A stretch of DNA of 64,000 nucleotides from Casuarina equisetifolia (Eukaryota; Streptophyta; Magnoliopsida; Fagales; Casuarinaceae). Below the pieces are notes generated by a model, which was not told the DNA's origin, ran no database searches, and was given only the letters and a program-made list of their open reading frames with translations. Below, piece by piece: positions 51,801-64,000 of this stretch. The position numbers and the translations under genes are program-made. The stretch spans positions 20,151,583-20,215,582 of the forward strand of contig CM052359.1 in the NCBI GenBank assembly GCA_028551475.1. The letters run 5' to 3'. Each line of letters opens with the position of its first letter. Positions within the stretch are counted from its first letter, which is position 1.

Positions 51801-54530
51801 CTTTCTCTCTAACTACATTACTGTCCATTTCTGGGTATGTTGTGTGCATATTATTACTACATTACCATTTCACTCCCATAGTATCGAACAATGTTTGGAT
51901 GTGACAGCTGGCTGAGCAAATTTATCTCCTGTCGACGTGGGGGAAAAAAAAATTCAGTCAAGATGTTGCATACTATGAAATGATATGCAATCAGAAAGTG
52001 CAAATTCAAATATACAACAAAGTGAAAATGGAAGAGAACAAAGATACTGGTAAAAATATTACTTGGTTCAGTTGCTTGAGACATTCTCTTGAAGTCTGAT
52101 CGTCACAAGCAACCCTGACCTCTTTTATTGCACACATTTGCCCACTTCCACTGTTGCAGTTGCAAATACAACAATTAGATAAGTGAGAAAATGGAAAACA
52201 GGCTACATTTACTCCAATTTTCTAATTATTATTATTCATATATATATATATATATATATATAATTTTTTATTTTTTTTTGACATTGTTACTCAGTTATAT
52301 CCATGTCCACGCAGACATTCCAAGATAGTAATATCTAATGCGAAACACCAATGAGACCACTCACACCACCCCACTTCATATCTCTGACATTGACCCCAAA
52401 TTAAACTTAGAGTTCTGCTAAAAATGAAAAGAAAAATACACTGTTTGAAGCATATATAAACCTACATCAATCTTCTACCATTTAGCAGCGAACTACTGCT
52501 TGTTTCCCCCTACTGCCAAATGTTCGTAATACCTTAGACTTTCTGTTACACTGCCTAATGCAGGAAACATAATAAAAAGCGTGATGGGAAGAACATAAAT
52601 TGTTAAACATAAGATAACACAGAAGGTCCCACTGCACTTCACTCTTTTCTGTTAAGTTTCCAAATGACAGGAAATCTTGCTAAAAACAATATACAGAGCA
52701 AAGGACAGGTGCCTGGAACAATTGCAAATCCAGGACTCGTCAATGGAACTGCATCAAACCACAGAAGATGCACGCACACTTTACCCTTTTCATGATAGAC
52801 TAATCACCAGGCATTATATCTTAAGAAATACAATTACCTGTTAAATCCAAGGTATACATGCCCAAAAGTTCCTCTTCCTAGAAGCCTTCCCTTCTTCCAC
52901 TTGGACTCCGTAGTGTTTTCAGCAACTCCGGTTGTTCTTTTGTTTGCCAAGGCCACAGGGCTAGTAGGAGAACCTGGAGGAAGAGGCAAGCGATGGCATT
53001 GACTCTTCCCATCTTCTTGTTTTCCCGTTGGGGAATCCAAACTCAAGCCAGATAACCGTAGGTGAAGAGGTGATGTTGGGCTTGTAGGTCCCCTTGAACT
53101 TGGACCGGGGCTTGTGGGGCCCCTGGAACACGGTCCAGGGCTTCTTGACCTCATGTTAAACTTGCTATCAGCAGGTCCTCTACAAACAAGAATATACAGG
53201 GGTTATAATTCACACTTGCGTTAGAGAAGCATAATTGAAATCATTCGCTAAGTTCATTGGTTGGTTAGATATTGGCTTGCTAGTGTATAACACCTACAAT
53301 GAAGTAAAACTCCATTAGCCATCTCTCTGCAGAGTGAGAGTTGATGAGCTGGTTCATTGAAACACCAAGATAAGAACAAACTGAAATGGTTGCTAACAGA
53401 CGCAAGATGCAGGGACAATTATGAATTAATAGTCCTTAGGGTCAAGAATAATATCTATGTGAATTGTCCAGGAAATATAGAGCTTGCAAGACTACAGCTT
53501 CATTTCTCATGGAACTCAAAACTTCCGATCATCTATGTGTTGAACATAATCATCCATCTGGGAAACAAGCCAAGAGAAGGCAAAAACATAGATAGGTCGT
53601 CAAAGTCAGGGACAGAGAGAACACAGAAATACACAACGCTGAAACTAAGTCGAGAGGCTCAGAGCAGAAAACTGACAGCAAATCCCCGTGGTTTGTGCTG
53701 GTAGTAAAGATGGAAACCCCAGTGTAAAGCTACCGAATCTAACAAAAGAAGAAACTGTAAGAGAGAATTGAGTGGAGAAATAAAGCTTGGTTGAAAAGGC
53801 TGGCAGCCAAAAAGACAGCAAACACGTATGTCGAATTTCGATTGAAAAGCACAAAACCCCCATGGATGAAGCAAACACATGTTGAATTTGGATTGTGAAC
53901 TAGAAAAGCCCCCAATTTGGATCCAGCCAGGACTTTGTCATCAGAAGTTAAGGAGAAAAAAAACAAAGATTAACCTTGGCTTATCAATTGTATTGCAAGT
54001 TCCTAAATTTCTCAAACCAATCGAAAGAAACGTCATTAATAACCTCGGAAATGGCCAATTAATCAATCAAACACCCAGAATTGATGAACCAAATATCAAA
54101 CAGAACCTAGTGTTTCCAAAGCTCCAAAAACCAACCTGAATTGACCGACATGGCCATGTTCTTGAGCAGGCGGCTGATCCTCCGATGAGCTGGATGAGCT
54201 GACACTGGAAAGCGAGCCCGACCCAGATCCCAACCCGACCACACCAGCGTGGATATGATCGGCCGCCGACGAATTGGAGGGCCGGGGGAGCGGAAGGCCT
54301 ACCTTGTCGCCGCCATCGGATTCGAAGCCCAAAAATCCAGAGGAGCCGCCGAATTCCTTGCTGGTCCGCGGCGAATTCCTGGACAAGAGCTCGTCGAAGC
54401 TGCTGGTCTTTTCCTTATCCTTAGCCTTAGGCTTGTCATTTTTGACTGAGGATTTGGACTGTTTGAGGTGGGTGCTAAGAGGGTTTTGATCTTTGCTCTT
54501 GCCGGACTTTCGCCCCCACCAAGCAGGCAT
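48879..54530 (-). CDS. MAP kinase kinase kinase, MAPKKK3-like
   Basis: Eleven minus-strand exons join in frame: 54530-54136, 53179-52838, 52150-52063, 51928-51866, 51716-51556, 51448-51373, 50943-50884, 50719-50612, 50514-50278, 49339-49236 and 49146-48879, giving 633 residues. The protein is a MEKK-class serine/threonine kinase, the top tier of a MAPK cascade. The N-terminal 225 residues are serine- and proline-rich with several SP sites. The kinase domain (about 230-485) carries the glycine loop [17 protein letters not shown], the catalytic [10 protein letters not shown] near 349, DFGMAKH and GSPYWMAPE, all intact. The C-terminal tail contains [18 protein letters not shown] and ends PRRGPF, as in the MAPKKK3 branch, whose Arabidopsis members act in immune signalling. 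The start [13 protein letters not shown] is the family N-terminus. A CT-rich leader lies upstream. Confidence 0.95.
52237..52261. repeat. (TA)n microsatellite in a MAPKKK intron
   Basis: Twelve or so alternating TA units, preceded by ATT triplets. Confidence 0.9.
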
Positions 54531-54639
54531 GTTATTAAGTCAACAACAGAGAGAGGCAGAGAGTGTAGAAGAAGATGATAAAGAACTTAACTCAATAGAG
54601 GGAAACTATAGGTTCGGGGAATAGTGATGTTATTTACTC

Positions 54640-54712
54640 ATGGAAGAAGGGAAGAAGGGAAGAAGGGAGGAAGGAGGAGGAGGAAGGAGGAGGAAGGAGG
54701 AAGAGAAAGAGA
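54640..54712 (-). promoter_or_regulatory. CT-rich tract upstream of the MAPKKK start
   Basis: An almost pure purine tract of GAAG and GGA units on the plus strand reads as a CT-rich tract 110-180 bases before the MAPKKK ATG. Such tracts are common in plant core promoters and 5' leaders. No transcription start can be assigned from sequence alone. Confidence 0.45.
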
Positions 54713-57700
54713 ACGCGGGCCCAGCGGTTACAGTGATGACCAGCTAAGAGTTGAGAGAGAAGGGGAGAGAGACTTTGAGGACGGCAGGCGGTGGTTGGAT
54801 AAAGAAGGGCGAAATGATGTGGCTATTTCCTGGAGGGAGAAAACTGGGGAAAACTGGCCATTTGTGCATGTATGTAAAATGTAAGTGTGTCAACGTGCGT
54901 ATGTGTGCGTGTTCTCCGTTTACGTGCCTACCCTGTATTGGTTGCCTTCAATTGTTCAGATGTGCATGCTGACGTCCCCCAAACCAAACAATAGCAGTGA
55001 GAAAGAGAATCTTCCTGGAGCTTTGTGCTCTTTCTCCCCTCTGCGCCCACCCACTAGGCCGCGGACACACCAACGGGCTGGCTCTTCACGCCTGCGCTTC
55101 CCTGTCAGCAGTTTACAGCCAATCTACGTGATCTCCGTTTTCATTAGTGTTCATGGGGGTTCATTTTTAAATCTTTATCTTTATAATGAAGACTTAAAAG
55201 TGATAATGATTAATCAAAAATTAACATAAATATTATACGTAAAAAAAATATTTAATTTTCTAATATCTGGTATCAGAATGTAATTATTCATTTTAAAACT
55301 TTAATATAATAAGTAAATTTTTATTATTATTTATAAGTTTAAAGTCTTATCCTTTAGTTTTTAATATGAGAAAATAACCCGCCTTTAATACTTTGTTATA
55401 AATTTATATTCATTTCCAAATTTTAAGAAGATAAATTATATTCAAAGAAATCTAAAAAACCCAAGCAAGGGATCGTGCCGGAGAAGCGAAGTGAAAGGAT
55501 TGGGAGTCCAGAAGCGGCTCTATGGATTTATATTTGAAACTACTTTTTATTATTTAATTTGGACATATGGCCAAGATCCTTTTTACTTTTTCCGTGTATA
55601 TGCAAGCTGATGGTGATACAGCCACACACTTCCACGACTTCCTGTGTCTACAACGCGTTTAAGTTTTGAGTTAAATGAATAAATAAAAAGTAAATTTAAA
55701 TTCACCACACCTCCAAGAATACACATGTCACGATCTGGTTTGGTTGGGCGGATCGATTAGTTTCTTCTGCAATTTGCGTGTTTTCTCCATCCCCCGCAAA
55801 ACGACGACAATATCTTGTCGCTGTTCTGGCGAATGGGACACTTCACTTAATTGACAAAACCGAGCAATGCACAATCCCAACATCACCAGAACGACCGTTT
55901 TCATGTGGGGGCCCCAACACTTGCTGTCCCACGTGGCATCCCTCTTCGTTTGGAGCTCTAGAGTCTGTGGGCGGTATTTCTTTCTCCATTTTCCTGGTGC
56001 ACGTTTCACCATAATAAAATGGCGATTTAATACAAACTAATAGAATACAACTTACAAGATTGAATTTAAAATTCAATAAATGCAAAAAAAAAAAAACCAG
56101 ATGTGACCAAGTCAACCAGTACAATTCCTATTTTGGAGAATAATGTTGATATTTTGGCAAAAATAGTGCCAAAAACTGGCAGCTTTTTTCCTTTTTTTTT
56201 TTCTTGACAAGTTGATTAAAAAAAAAAAAGACTATTTTTACGAAGTTCTACTTTTTTTAAAAAATATTTAATGGGACAATTATATTAGTTTATCGATTTT
56301 CCTTTTCGAGATTCTGGCCGTCCGCCGACGCCGTTGTCTCTGCCGTTGTTTCCAGCCTCAGAATTAACAAAACCAACATTGATTTTCTCTTCCGAGGTTT
56401 TGGCCGGCCTCCGACCCCGTTGTCCGTGTCATGGTCTAAGCCTCACAATAAGTGACCATCAATCACTGTTCAGAGTAAAGAAAATACTCGCGAGATTTAT
56501 TTAGCCAATTTTTTTTAAAAAAGATAATATTTATTTACATTGATAAAAGCACAATATGTATAAAGCATATGTATATTTGTTTGATACGGGGAATGTAATA
56601 CATGGGTTAGGCATAATTTAGGAGCCCCACATCGGAAATGTAGCGCCGGCCCTAGGATTTGCAGGATTGTCGTCAGTGGGCAGCTCCAGCGGCAACTTCC
56701 AAAAGGTTGACAAAGACTACTGATTTAGGTTTTTAGGTTCAACGCTCCTGGATGGTCCATGTGATTTTCAAGTCATCCCAATCCATGGAATGATGGATAA
56801 AATTCATTTTTGTTTTTATTTTATTTTATTCAAATATGCCTTTTCTCTTAGTTTTAGTGTGATCAACTTGAAGGATGATAAGACATTATACTTACCTTTA
56901 GATTCTTTTTCATTAAAATATTTTTTAAATATAAATAAAAATGAGTTCTAAAGGGAGACAATCGTTTCAATTTTTTTCTTTTTTCAAACCTTACTTAATT
57001 GAATATATAGCTTAATATAATTGACATTAAATGGCTAATCTGTTGGGAAGGACAGGGATTTAAAAGTCAGTTTCAAATCATTATTGCAGACTTGATTATG
57101 CAATAATGAGGTTCTTTTAGAAAACAAACAAATAAATAAAGTTATAGGCTGCAAATTGAGGCCGCCAATAGGCGGGGAAGTCTATCTGACCTAAAAAGTC
57201 TTCCCGATATTTCCAACTTAAAGAGCAGAAGGTGGAGCCCCTAATCAGGAAATGCAATGGATATTTGATGAAATGATGAGACAAATATCTTGAGGTTGGC
57301 ATCCGATGACAGGGGTGGAGAATTTAATTTGTAGCCTGCATACGCAAGACTCTCAGAAAGAGTGATGTAACAACATAATTAAGCAACTGCTCAATTATTG
57401 ATTATAAATTTATTTTAGGATATTGGTCTCATAATTAAATTATTTTTACTGTTGTAATTGTAGTTAGAAGTCACTTTAACTATTGAAAATTGGAATTTAC
57501 AATGACATGACTATGATTAAGGATAGCATAGAGAGAAAGTAAAGAGAAAGATAAAATTTACTGTTTTAAAATTGTTCCCAGAAAGTTACACCTCTGAAAT
57601 GTCGGTCATAGAACATAAATTCTTGTTAAAAGCTTAGCCTTTTTCATTAATGTAATAACTGCGATTTGAACAAGTCTAAATCAAGTGTGGAAACAAAAGG

Positions 57701-60049
57701 GTCTGAATTTTTCCTTGTTTGGACTGGGTAGACCTTTATAGGGTCTAGCAAAAGGAGGAGTACCAGTCATGTACGGTGCACTGCTCGGGCAGACTAATTC
57801 TTTGACCTGACTGTTGACTAAGTCACAAAGGGCAAACTCTGGCAACAGGACTGAGCCGCAGGCTTCCTTGGTCAACAAATGGCCTCTGTATTACGAATTA
57901 AAAAGAAGAAGAGAGAGAAAAACAGTGACCATCCTTAATCTATTTTTATTAAACAAATTATGGGAGCTTTCTTCGAAATTTGAGAAGACATTAGTAAGGA
58001 AATTGCAAAACTTTGTTAAAGTCAAGGAAGCCCAAGAAGGAAGCATTTAGGTAATGGCACTTCATTTCATTTGAGAATATAACTTAAAAGTTAATTTATG
58101 AATTAGAGAAATAAATGTACATTTAAATATAACCTATTTGGTATGGGACAACAATTCTAGATATAATCATGTAATCTTTGGCCATGAAGTTAATGATATT
58201 GCATATAATAGTGCTTATGATTAGGACAAGAGATTATTACGATATTATTGCTCTGATTAGATGAACTGCTTTAACAACCTCCATGATTAGTGAAGGATAA
58301 AGTAGGACCCCATTAATAAATTGGGCCTGCAAATGGGCACAATTGGCACCGTCTGTTTTGGAATCAAGCCACCTTCTGATTAGGTTGGATTAAAGAAAAA
58401 AAGGGGAAAAGCGGGGAGAAAGTGGGGAAGGGAGGGTGTAAAAATACAGGTGGGTTCTGGGGATGTTTATGCTCTGTAAACCAACTTTTCTGCTAAACGA
58501 ATGGTCATCAGCAATCACCATAAACCCATGGTTTTGTGTTTTGGGATTTTACTTAATTAGGCTTAAGAACCATTTAATTCAAACATAAGGCTAAAATTAC
58601 AAAGCCCTATTGGTAGCGCGATAACTTCTGGACAAATTCCTTCACAACATATGCATATTGGTCATAAAGGATGATATTATCTCTTACAAATCTTGCCCAC
58701 AAATCCATTGATACAAGACTGATTATAAAACTGAGAACTAAGCGAGCTAGAAAGTCCTTTATATTATGACGTAGATGTTTAGTCTTACGTTTATTAAGAA
58801 GTAGAATTGTATGTTTGATTAAACGTAATTATGTTTTTCCTTCTTCTGTCGATTTTTGAGGTGGATTTCTACTTTTAACTTATCCGATTGTTTCGTGTTT
58901 GTTCTTGTGAGGTGAAAGATTTCAATAGCCTTGAGAATTTAAGTTCCCCTGTATGAAAAGACCTTTTGTAATATCCTCAGTATGCCAGCATTTTGTGGTC
59001 TCCTGTCACATCAATGGGATCAGCAAGGAAAGACTACAGTTTACTTGTTTTGGTTGTTTATGAACTGACGATTCGGTTTTCAATTATCTCGACAGATTTT
59101 ACCGGACGCAGTTACCAATCTTTTTGTTTCCAACCCCAGAAGAAAAGAAGGGTCTGAGAACCTTTTCGAGGATCTGCATAGTTCTTTAGTGGATAACTTT
59201 TCTCTGGGTGGGTGGGGCTGTCGAGGAGATCGCGACCATATTTAGTTTGTTTTGGCTTTTGTGTAGTCTTTATCGTTTGCAAGAAACAGTGATGGCATGG
59301 CTCTTACAAACTATCCATCATTTCCCAGGATTACGATTTCCTCCACCAATAATCACAGAATCTTCGAATTGGACATTTATAAAATTTACCTATATTTATT
59401 GCCTTGAATAATTTTACTCGCTTCTCTTCGAGGCATCTCAAATCAGACAATTGAACTCCAAATAAATGTGCTACACAAATGGCCTCCTGCAAATATAGAT
59501 AAGTAGTCCCTGGAAACAAGCTCCAAGGCCATTGTTGTTCCTATCAATTATAGAGGTTCTTATTTTAGATGTACAATAAGCTTTAGTTTAACTCCTAAAA
59601 GGTTGTTTTAGCTTGAAAGCTATTCATATCCGTTGTCAGAAAATGTATGAACAGTACTGAAGAGTCTCTGTTGTATCATCCCACTTGTCCTGCTCTGTTC
59701 ATAGCCCAAAATAAATGGACGCCGCCCTAAGAAAGTTCAATTATGGGCGCCGCCCAAAGCAAACCCACCTTAGATGGGTCAGGAGCAATGTCACCATGGT
59801 CTTGAACTGCAGTGTTCAACCCATGTGAATTAGTTCAACTGGCCTTGTTGTAATAACTATGTCCTTTGAATTTAAATTTTTTTTTGAATGTTTTCCTTTA
59901 ATGCAAGCATCACAACTAATATTTTTGTCACATTTTATTTATGGCAGTCATTTTAATTCTTTTTTCTATATAATTTATCAACTTATTTCATAATTACACG
60001 AGCCATTCTTTAGTTCTAAAGTTAGTCGGTAATTTTTAGATCTACAACC
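54713..60049. other. Gene-poor, AT-rich region
   Basis: About 5.3 kb with no gene that I can support. It contains an imperfect tandem repeat of about 86 bases at 56297-56470 with relatively GC-rich units, and scattered A- and T-runs. Short frames at 55728-56012, 57681-57878, 59208-59411 and 59331-59519 have no family resemblance. The last begins after a splice-acceptor-like TTTGCAG, but no partner exon could be found. Confidence 0.4.
56297..56470. repeat. Imperfect tandem repeat, period about 86 bp
   Basis: Two diverged units share TTTTC, CGAG, TTCTGGCCG or TTTTGGCCG, CCGAC, CCGTTGTC and AGCCTCA in order, starting near 56297 and 56383. Confidence 0.65.
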
Positions 60050-61165
60050 AAACATATTTCCTTATTTTTGAAGTGTGTAGGATTTAATACATACATATTT
60101 TCTACTCTTTTTTTCCCTATATTACATTTCTTTTTGTCTCTACTAACCATTTTACAAAATTTTGACCTAAGCTTTATTTATAATCTTTATCATACAATTT
60201 ACTAATAAGATTATATCTAAGTCCTACAATTAAAAATACATCGTCAATAATAAAAGATGATGATATCCCTACACCTTTTATGTTGCAAGAAGAATTATCT
60301 CCAAAAGACACCTTTCCTTTATTGTTTCGAGTGATAGTTGAAAATAGGGTGGGACTCCCAATCATATGTTTGGAGCATCTATTGTCCAAAAATCCATGAT
60401 TCTTTGTCATAATCTTTTTCCTTTATTTGATTTCAGTTCCTATAGTACATTTTCTTTCTTGATTTTTTTGGTACCCAGCTTCCTTTCGGGTCCTAAGTGG
60501 GTTAGTTAAGTCTAAATATTTTCTATCCCATATTTTTCTAATTCTAAATATTCTGCTCTGTCTAAGAGAATGGAATTCATGCAAGTGACTCAAATTTTTA
60601 TAAAAATTACATTTAGGCATATTCATCATGCAAATATCCTTTTTCTTTTTAGATTCAACCTTACACATATTACAAAAGATTTGTTTTTATGTTCAAATTT
60701 GTGTCCTACTAGGCTTGTGATATATTTCTTGTTATAAACTAATTATTTTATCTAGCATTTCACTTCCTTTGGTAAACTTTTTAACTATGTCTAGTGAAAT
60801 TTTTGGCTCTTTTTTCATTTTTTCATAGTATGCTTTAAGCATGTTTTAGCCTCTCTTATCATTTCTAACTAAGTTATTTTTTTCTTCATTCCTTTCTCAT
60901 TTATCTTTTAAATTTTTTATTTTATGATTCTAATGTGTTTAGTCTATTAATTGTTTTAGTAAAAGTTTCATGCAACTTGTTGAAAAGACTAATTATTACA
61001 ACCAATAAAGTTGTTTACCTCACAATCATCATAGTTTTCCATCCCCACGAAATGAGCATATTTAGTATCTTTGGACTCTTCCTCAAAAGATGAACTATCC
61101 TCATCCCAAGTTGGCATTGACTCTTATTTTTCACCAAATCTTTTTATGCCCATGAAACATGCATT

Positions 61166-61280
61166 TGCAATAGACTTTATTCTTCTACACCAGAAAGGCA
61201 AGCGAGACAATTGGTCATATAATAAGGTTAACTACTCATCATTAAATTGACCTTTTGGGATGGAACTTAGGCTTGTGACA
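61166..61280 (+). repeat. Left LTR of the TRIM
   Basis: 115 bases, TG...CA, ending CTTGTGACA and followed two bases later by the primer-binding-site-like sequence. Confidence 0.8.
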
Positions 61281-61482
61281 AGTGATATTAGGGCTAAACT
61301 ATGACTTGACCTAGTGGCTTGTGACTATTATCCCTAAGCATGTTGTAGGTAATGGACCCATCTAGTAGTGCTTGCGAATATTATCCCTTAATGTGGGCTT
61401 AAATAGTGGACAGATCCTTGCTATGAGGTAGGTAAAAGACTCCACCCACATTAAGGTTGATATGGATTTGGGTGGTGGAACA

Positions 61483-61601
61483 TGTAATGAATTTTATTCT
61501 TCCACATTTAAAAGGCAAGCGAAATGATCTAGTCATGTAATAAAACTTGGCTATTCTTCTTGTTAGGTTAACCTTTTGAAGTGGAACTCATGCACTTGAC
61601 A
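61483..61601 (+). repeat. Right LTR of the TRIM
   Basis: 119 bases, TG...CA, ending CACTTGACA and followed by the CATT target duplication. It has diverged clearly from the left copy, so the insertion is old. Confidence 0.8.
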
Positions 61602-61920
61602 CATTAGCTACTTCTTCAACTTCTTTAACTTCTTCATTAGAGGATGAACTATCATCATCTTAAGTAGTTGCTAATGGCTTCTTCTTATGCTTTCTTCTCT
61701 TTTTTGGCTTTCAAAATTGGGCAATTTACTCGTATATGCCTTGGTTTCTTACACTAGAACCAAATGTCATCAATGACCTTAATAGTATTTTTACCTTTCC
61801 ATTTGTAAAACTTACTTATTTTTCAAGCAAGGAAGGCAACCTCATCATTAGAATAAGAATCATTGTTTTTCATTTATAATGATCTTAAAGGCTATGTTTT
61901 TATCTAGTTTCCTAGAGCCG

Positions 61921-63880
61921 ATGATGCAACCAATTGGTTACAAAAACCAAAAATATTTTAGTTCTGTTTGAAATTGACAAATTATGAATTATGGTTCAAA
62001 ATTTTCATACTCACGACTTGGTTAAACGTTTAAAAATTACAAATTATCCGTGAGTGTACTTATGTTAAGTGTTTGGTAAAGCTTAAAAGTTAAAATTTAT
62101 TATCTAAACAATGGATTTAATCATAGTTTTTTGGTAATTTAGATTTTGTCTTTTTTAATCATAGTTGTTGAGCAGTTTTTTTTAACTAGAAAGATTGCCA
62201 AGATAATATTTCCAAATAAAGTAAAAGGTTATTTTAATTGAATTCATCTAGTTTTTATATTAAGAAGGAAATTACCTAAAGTTTCAATATTAAATGTGCT
62301 TATTGGTACTTTTATTTATTTAATCAGCTTCAGATTCATTTAGCATAATCAATTTTATTCTCTCTATCCTTTTCTTGAATTTTACACAGCTTAAAAAACC
62401 CTCCAACTTATACCTTATATGGGATTTTGAGTTATACCATAATTTTTAGACCACATCATAGAAAGAATTTCTTTATAGAAAGAGTTAAACGTTTGGCATT
62501 ATTTTACTAATATATTCAGCAACTCAACAAACATCTTGGAGCATAGGGTTGGACCAAAGTATCCTTCCAGGTTCAATACCAAAGTACCAAAAGGTGAGAA
62601 ATTTCTATTGAAACAGATAAATTGAATACATGAATTTCATAAACACAATGTTTTTTTATTGGTTTCTCATTCACAACCGTAATTGTATCATTAAGTTTTG
62701 TAGAATACTTTTCTTAGTTGATTATGTGTAAAGGAACTATTGGTTTTTTGGGGAAAGAAAAATATGAAGCTTGATGATGCGACATTATTGATTCATGTCT
62801 TTCCATCTAAAGATTAGTTCATTCCCGGCTAGCTTAGCTAGGAAAGAGCCACGGACCGCAACCTTATCAACGAAGCAAATGGGAACATGGTGCCGGCCGT
62901 ACAGGGTATTGCCACGTCAGAGAGTGGGTCCACCTGGGGTTGTTGAGCAGTTAAGGTGGTTTCAAATCCACAAAATTTGTCCGCAATCCCACCCCCGTGC
63001 AAAAAACTTACTTCCCGCGAAGGCCACCAAGCACTTCCAGCTCCGTTGATGAACGTTGAAACAGAGAGAATACAGATGTGAGGAATTTGTAATAGTTAGT
63101 AAAGGTAAAATGACCTTCTTAACCCTTAGGGATATTTGAATTAGAATAAATAAAGAAGGACAATATTATAAATATTCTTCTTAAGTCATTTAATGGTTAA
63201 GAGCAGGAGAGAAAAATGTGAGTTTGAATGTGAGATTGTGTAGAGAGAGTGAAACTGCGTAGCAGCGTGCTGCATACTCAATATGAGATTTTTGTCTTGA
63301 TAATAACCTTTTAAACATTAGGGTTTTGGCCAATCACATAGATTCTCATCATGGACTTCAAATGTCTATAATTAGAACCATCAAAGTTTGAGGGTTTATG
63401 ATATATATATGACGCAAATGAGTTACTTTCCATAGATCCACTTTAGGTTTTATAACCTTTTCTTTTAGCTGGAGAGAGATCTTTAATGATTGGATTCTTT
63501 TGCATATTTGAAATTGTAAGAAGACCACTCTAGTTGAACCAACGTAAGACATAAAAGTGGCTTGCTGTTTTACAAAAGAACGCATAATTCACATATTCTG
63601 ATAATGTACTCGTTCAGAAAGTTTAGAGTTAGTTTTGAATACTTCCGAGGTCACTAATTCGTGCGAGGCATAGCTCTGCTTGAAGTGACAGTTTCTTTTA
63701 AGAGACTTTTATGAATGTTTGAAAGATGCATCCTCAGTGAGAATGGCCCGGAACAAAATAATTACAACAAACAATATTCATGGAGTGGCGAGAGAGAGAT
63801 AATTGACACACCCTTTGATGGGTGAAACTATTAATGTTATCGGAGTCGACCGACGCCATGAATGAAAGCTTTTTGAGATT
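61921..63880. other. Intergenic, AT-rich with a GC-rich island
   Basis: Most of this stretch is AT-rich and featureless. At about 62810-63060 base composition rises and an 84-codon open frame appears, with no recognised family. A CACGTCAG element lies near 62913. This may be a promoter-like island, but no gene can be attached to it. Confidence 0.35.
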
Positions 63881-64000
63881 TTAGAAGACGCGCATGGTTT
63901 TTGCAGTGAAGAAACCTCGTCCATGCTGTTCATGCCGCTCGTTGGAGTCTTCCTCGTCAATTAAGAATGGCACCTTTTGCTCACAGCTTGATCTACCATG
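63881..64000 (-). CDS. Possible C-terminal end of an unidentified gene
   Basis: A minus-strand frame is open from the right window edge to a TAA at 63883-63881, 39 codons in all. It reads SSCEQKVPFLIDEEDSNERH, then EQHGRGFFTAKTMRVF and stop. Mixed charged composition and lack of low complexity make it plausible coding sequence, but I do not recognise the family and the start lies outside the window. It could be chance. Confidence 0.3.
   Translation of the reverse strand, partial: HGRSSCEQKVPFLIDEEDSNERHEQHGRGFFTAKTMRVF

Larger units (their letters stand above)
61166..61601 (+). mobile_element. Miniature LTR retrotransposon (TRIM) nested in the copia relic
   Basis: Two related direct repeats (61166-61280, 115 bases, and 61483-61601, 119 bases) both start TG and end GACA. 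They share ATTCTTC, AAAGGCAAGCGA, GGTTAAC and TGGAACT in order. Two bases after the first repeat lies TGATATTAGGGC, a decayed match (9 of 12, all transitions) to the plant initiator tRNA-Met primer binding site TGGTATCAGAGC. A purine-rich tract (GGGTGGTGGAA) precedes the second repeat. CATT flanks both sides as a target duplication. The 202-base internal part has no coding capacity. Removing the element and one CATT makes the surrounding gag frame continuous. These are the defining traits of a TRIM, which must rely on enzymes from other elements. Confidence 0.85.
60050..61920 (-). mobile_element. Decayed Ty1-copia retrotransposon fragment (gag to GAG-pre-integrase)
   Basis: On the minus strand, pieces of a copia polyprotein appear in the expected order. 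They are an acidic gag C-terminal part with DSYSNDEV near 61840, a CCHC zinc-knuckle remnant (CKKPRHIRVNCP) near 61730, and more acidic gag sequence down to about 61060. A region near 60360-60410 (CSKHMIGSPTLF) matches the protease/pre-integrase entry of copia elements, and the GAG-pre-integrase region reaches about 60050. Stops and frameshifts are frequent, and no integrase, reverse transcriptase or LTRs were found. It is an old, immobile remnant. A separate small LTR element is inserted in it at 61166-61601. Confidence 0.85.

Noticed and set aside
56615..56640. CCCCACATCGG, similar to the upstream element of plant snRNA genes
   Set aside because: One mismatch to the RTCCCACATCG consensus, and no TATA box at the required spacing or snRNA sequence follows.

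Overview
This is a nuclear chromosome segment from a flowering plant, very probably a eudicot and possibly a woody rosid; the species cannot be fixed from the sequence. The reasons are AT-rich intergenic DNA, many short exons separated by GT-AG introns, nuclear genes for photosystem I and the chloroplast NDH complex with plastid targeting sequences, plant-specific gene families, and an inserted piece of plastid DNA. No operons, CRISPR arrays or bacterial features are present. I rebuilt gene models by joining exons by hand; frame continuity was checked at every junction.

Layout. 1-507 (-): 5' end of a multi-pass membrane protein gene. 1542-4585 (+): GH28 polygalacturonase-like protein, 5 exons. 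5902-6620 (-): PsaN of photosystem I, 3 exons. 7837-11505 (-): MULE-transposase-like protein with a SWIM zinc finger, 6 exons, one intron with a GC donor. About 14040-16405: a nuclear insertion of plastid DNA (clpP, psbB, psbH, petB pieces). 17763-18745 (-): R2R3-MYB factor. 21171-23294 (-): PEN-2 subunit of gamma-secretase. 24374-29649 (-): GONST1-type Golgi GDP-mannose transporter, 8 exons. 35567-39228 (-): ABCI10-type plastid ABC ATPase, 6 exons. 40236-41284 (+): NdhO, 6 exons. 42604-46011 (-): SNM1/Apollo-like metallo-beta-lactamase nuclease, 4 exons. 48879-54530 (-): MAPKKK3-like kinase, 11 exons. 54531-60050 is gene-poor. About 60050-61920 is a decayed Ty1-copia retrotransposon containing a nested 436-bp miniature LTR element (TRIM). 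The right edge holds a possible 3' end of another gene.

The genes are single-copy housekeeping or regulatory genes with no evident common pathway. PsaN, NdhO and ABCI10 all act in the chloroplast, but they are separated by unrelated genes and share no promoter, so I see no functional cluster. I found no previously undescribed system. The observations most worth a second look are the nested TRIM (LTR pair, primer binding site and target duplication visible; removal restores the host reading frame), the shortened plastid-DNA insertion with an intact psbH frame, and the GC-AG intron plus optional last intron of the SWIM gene.
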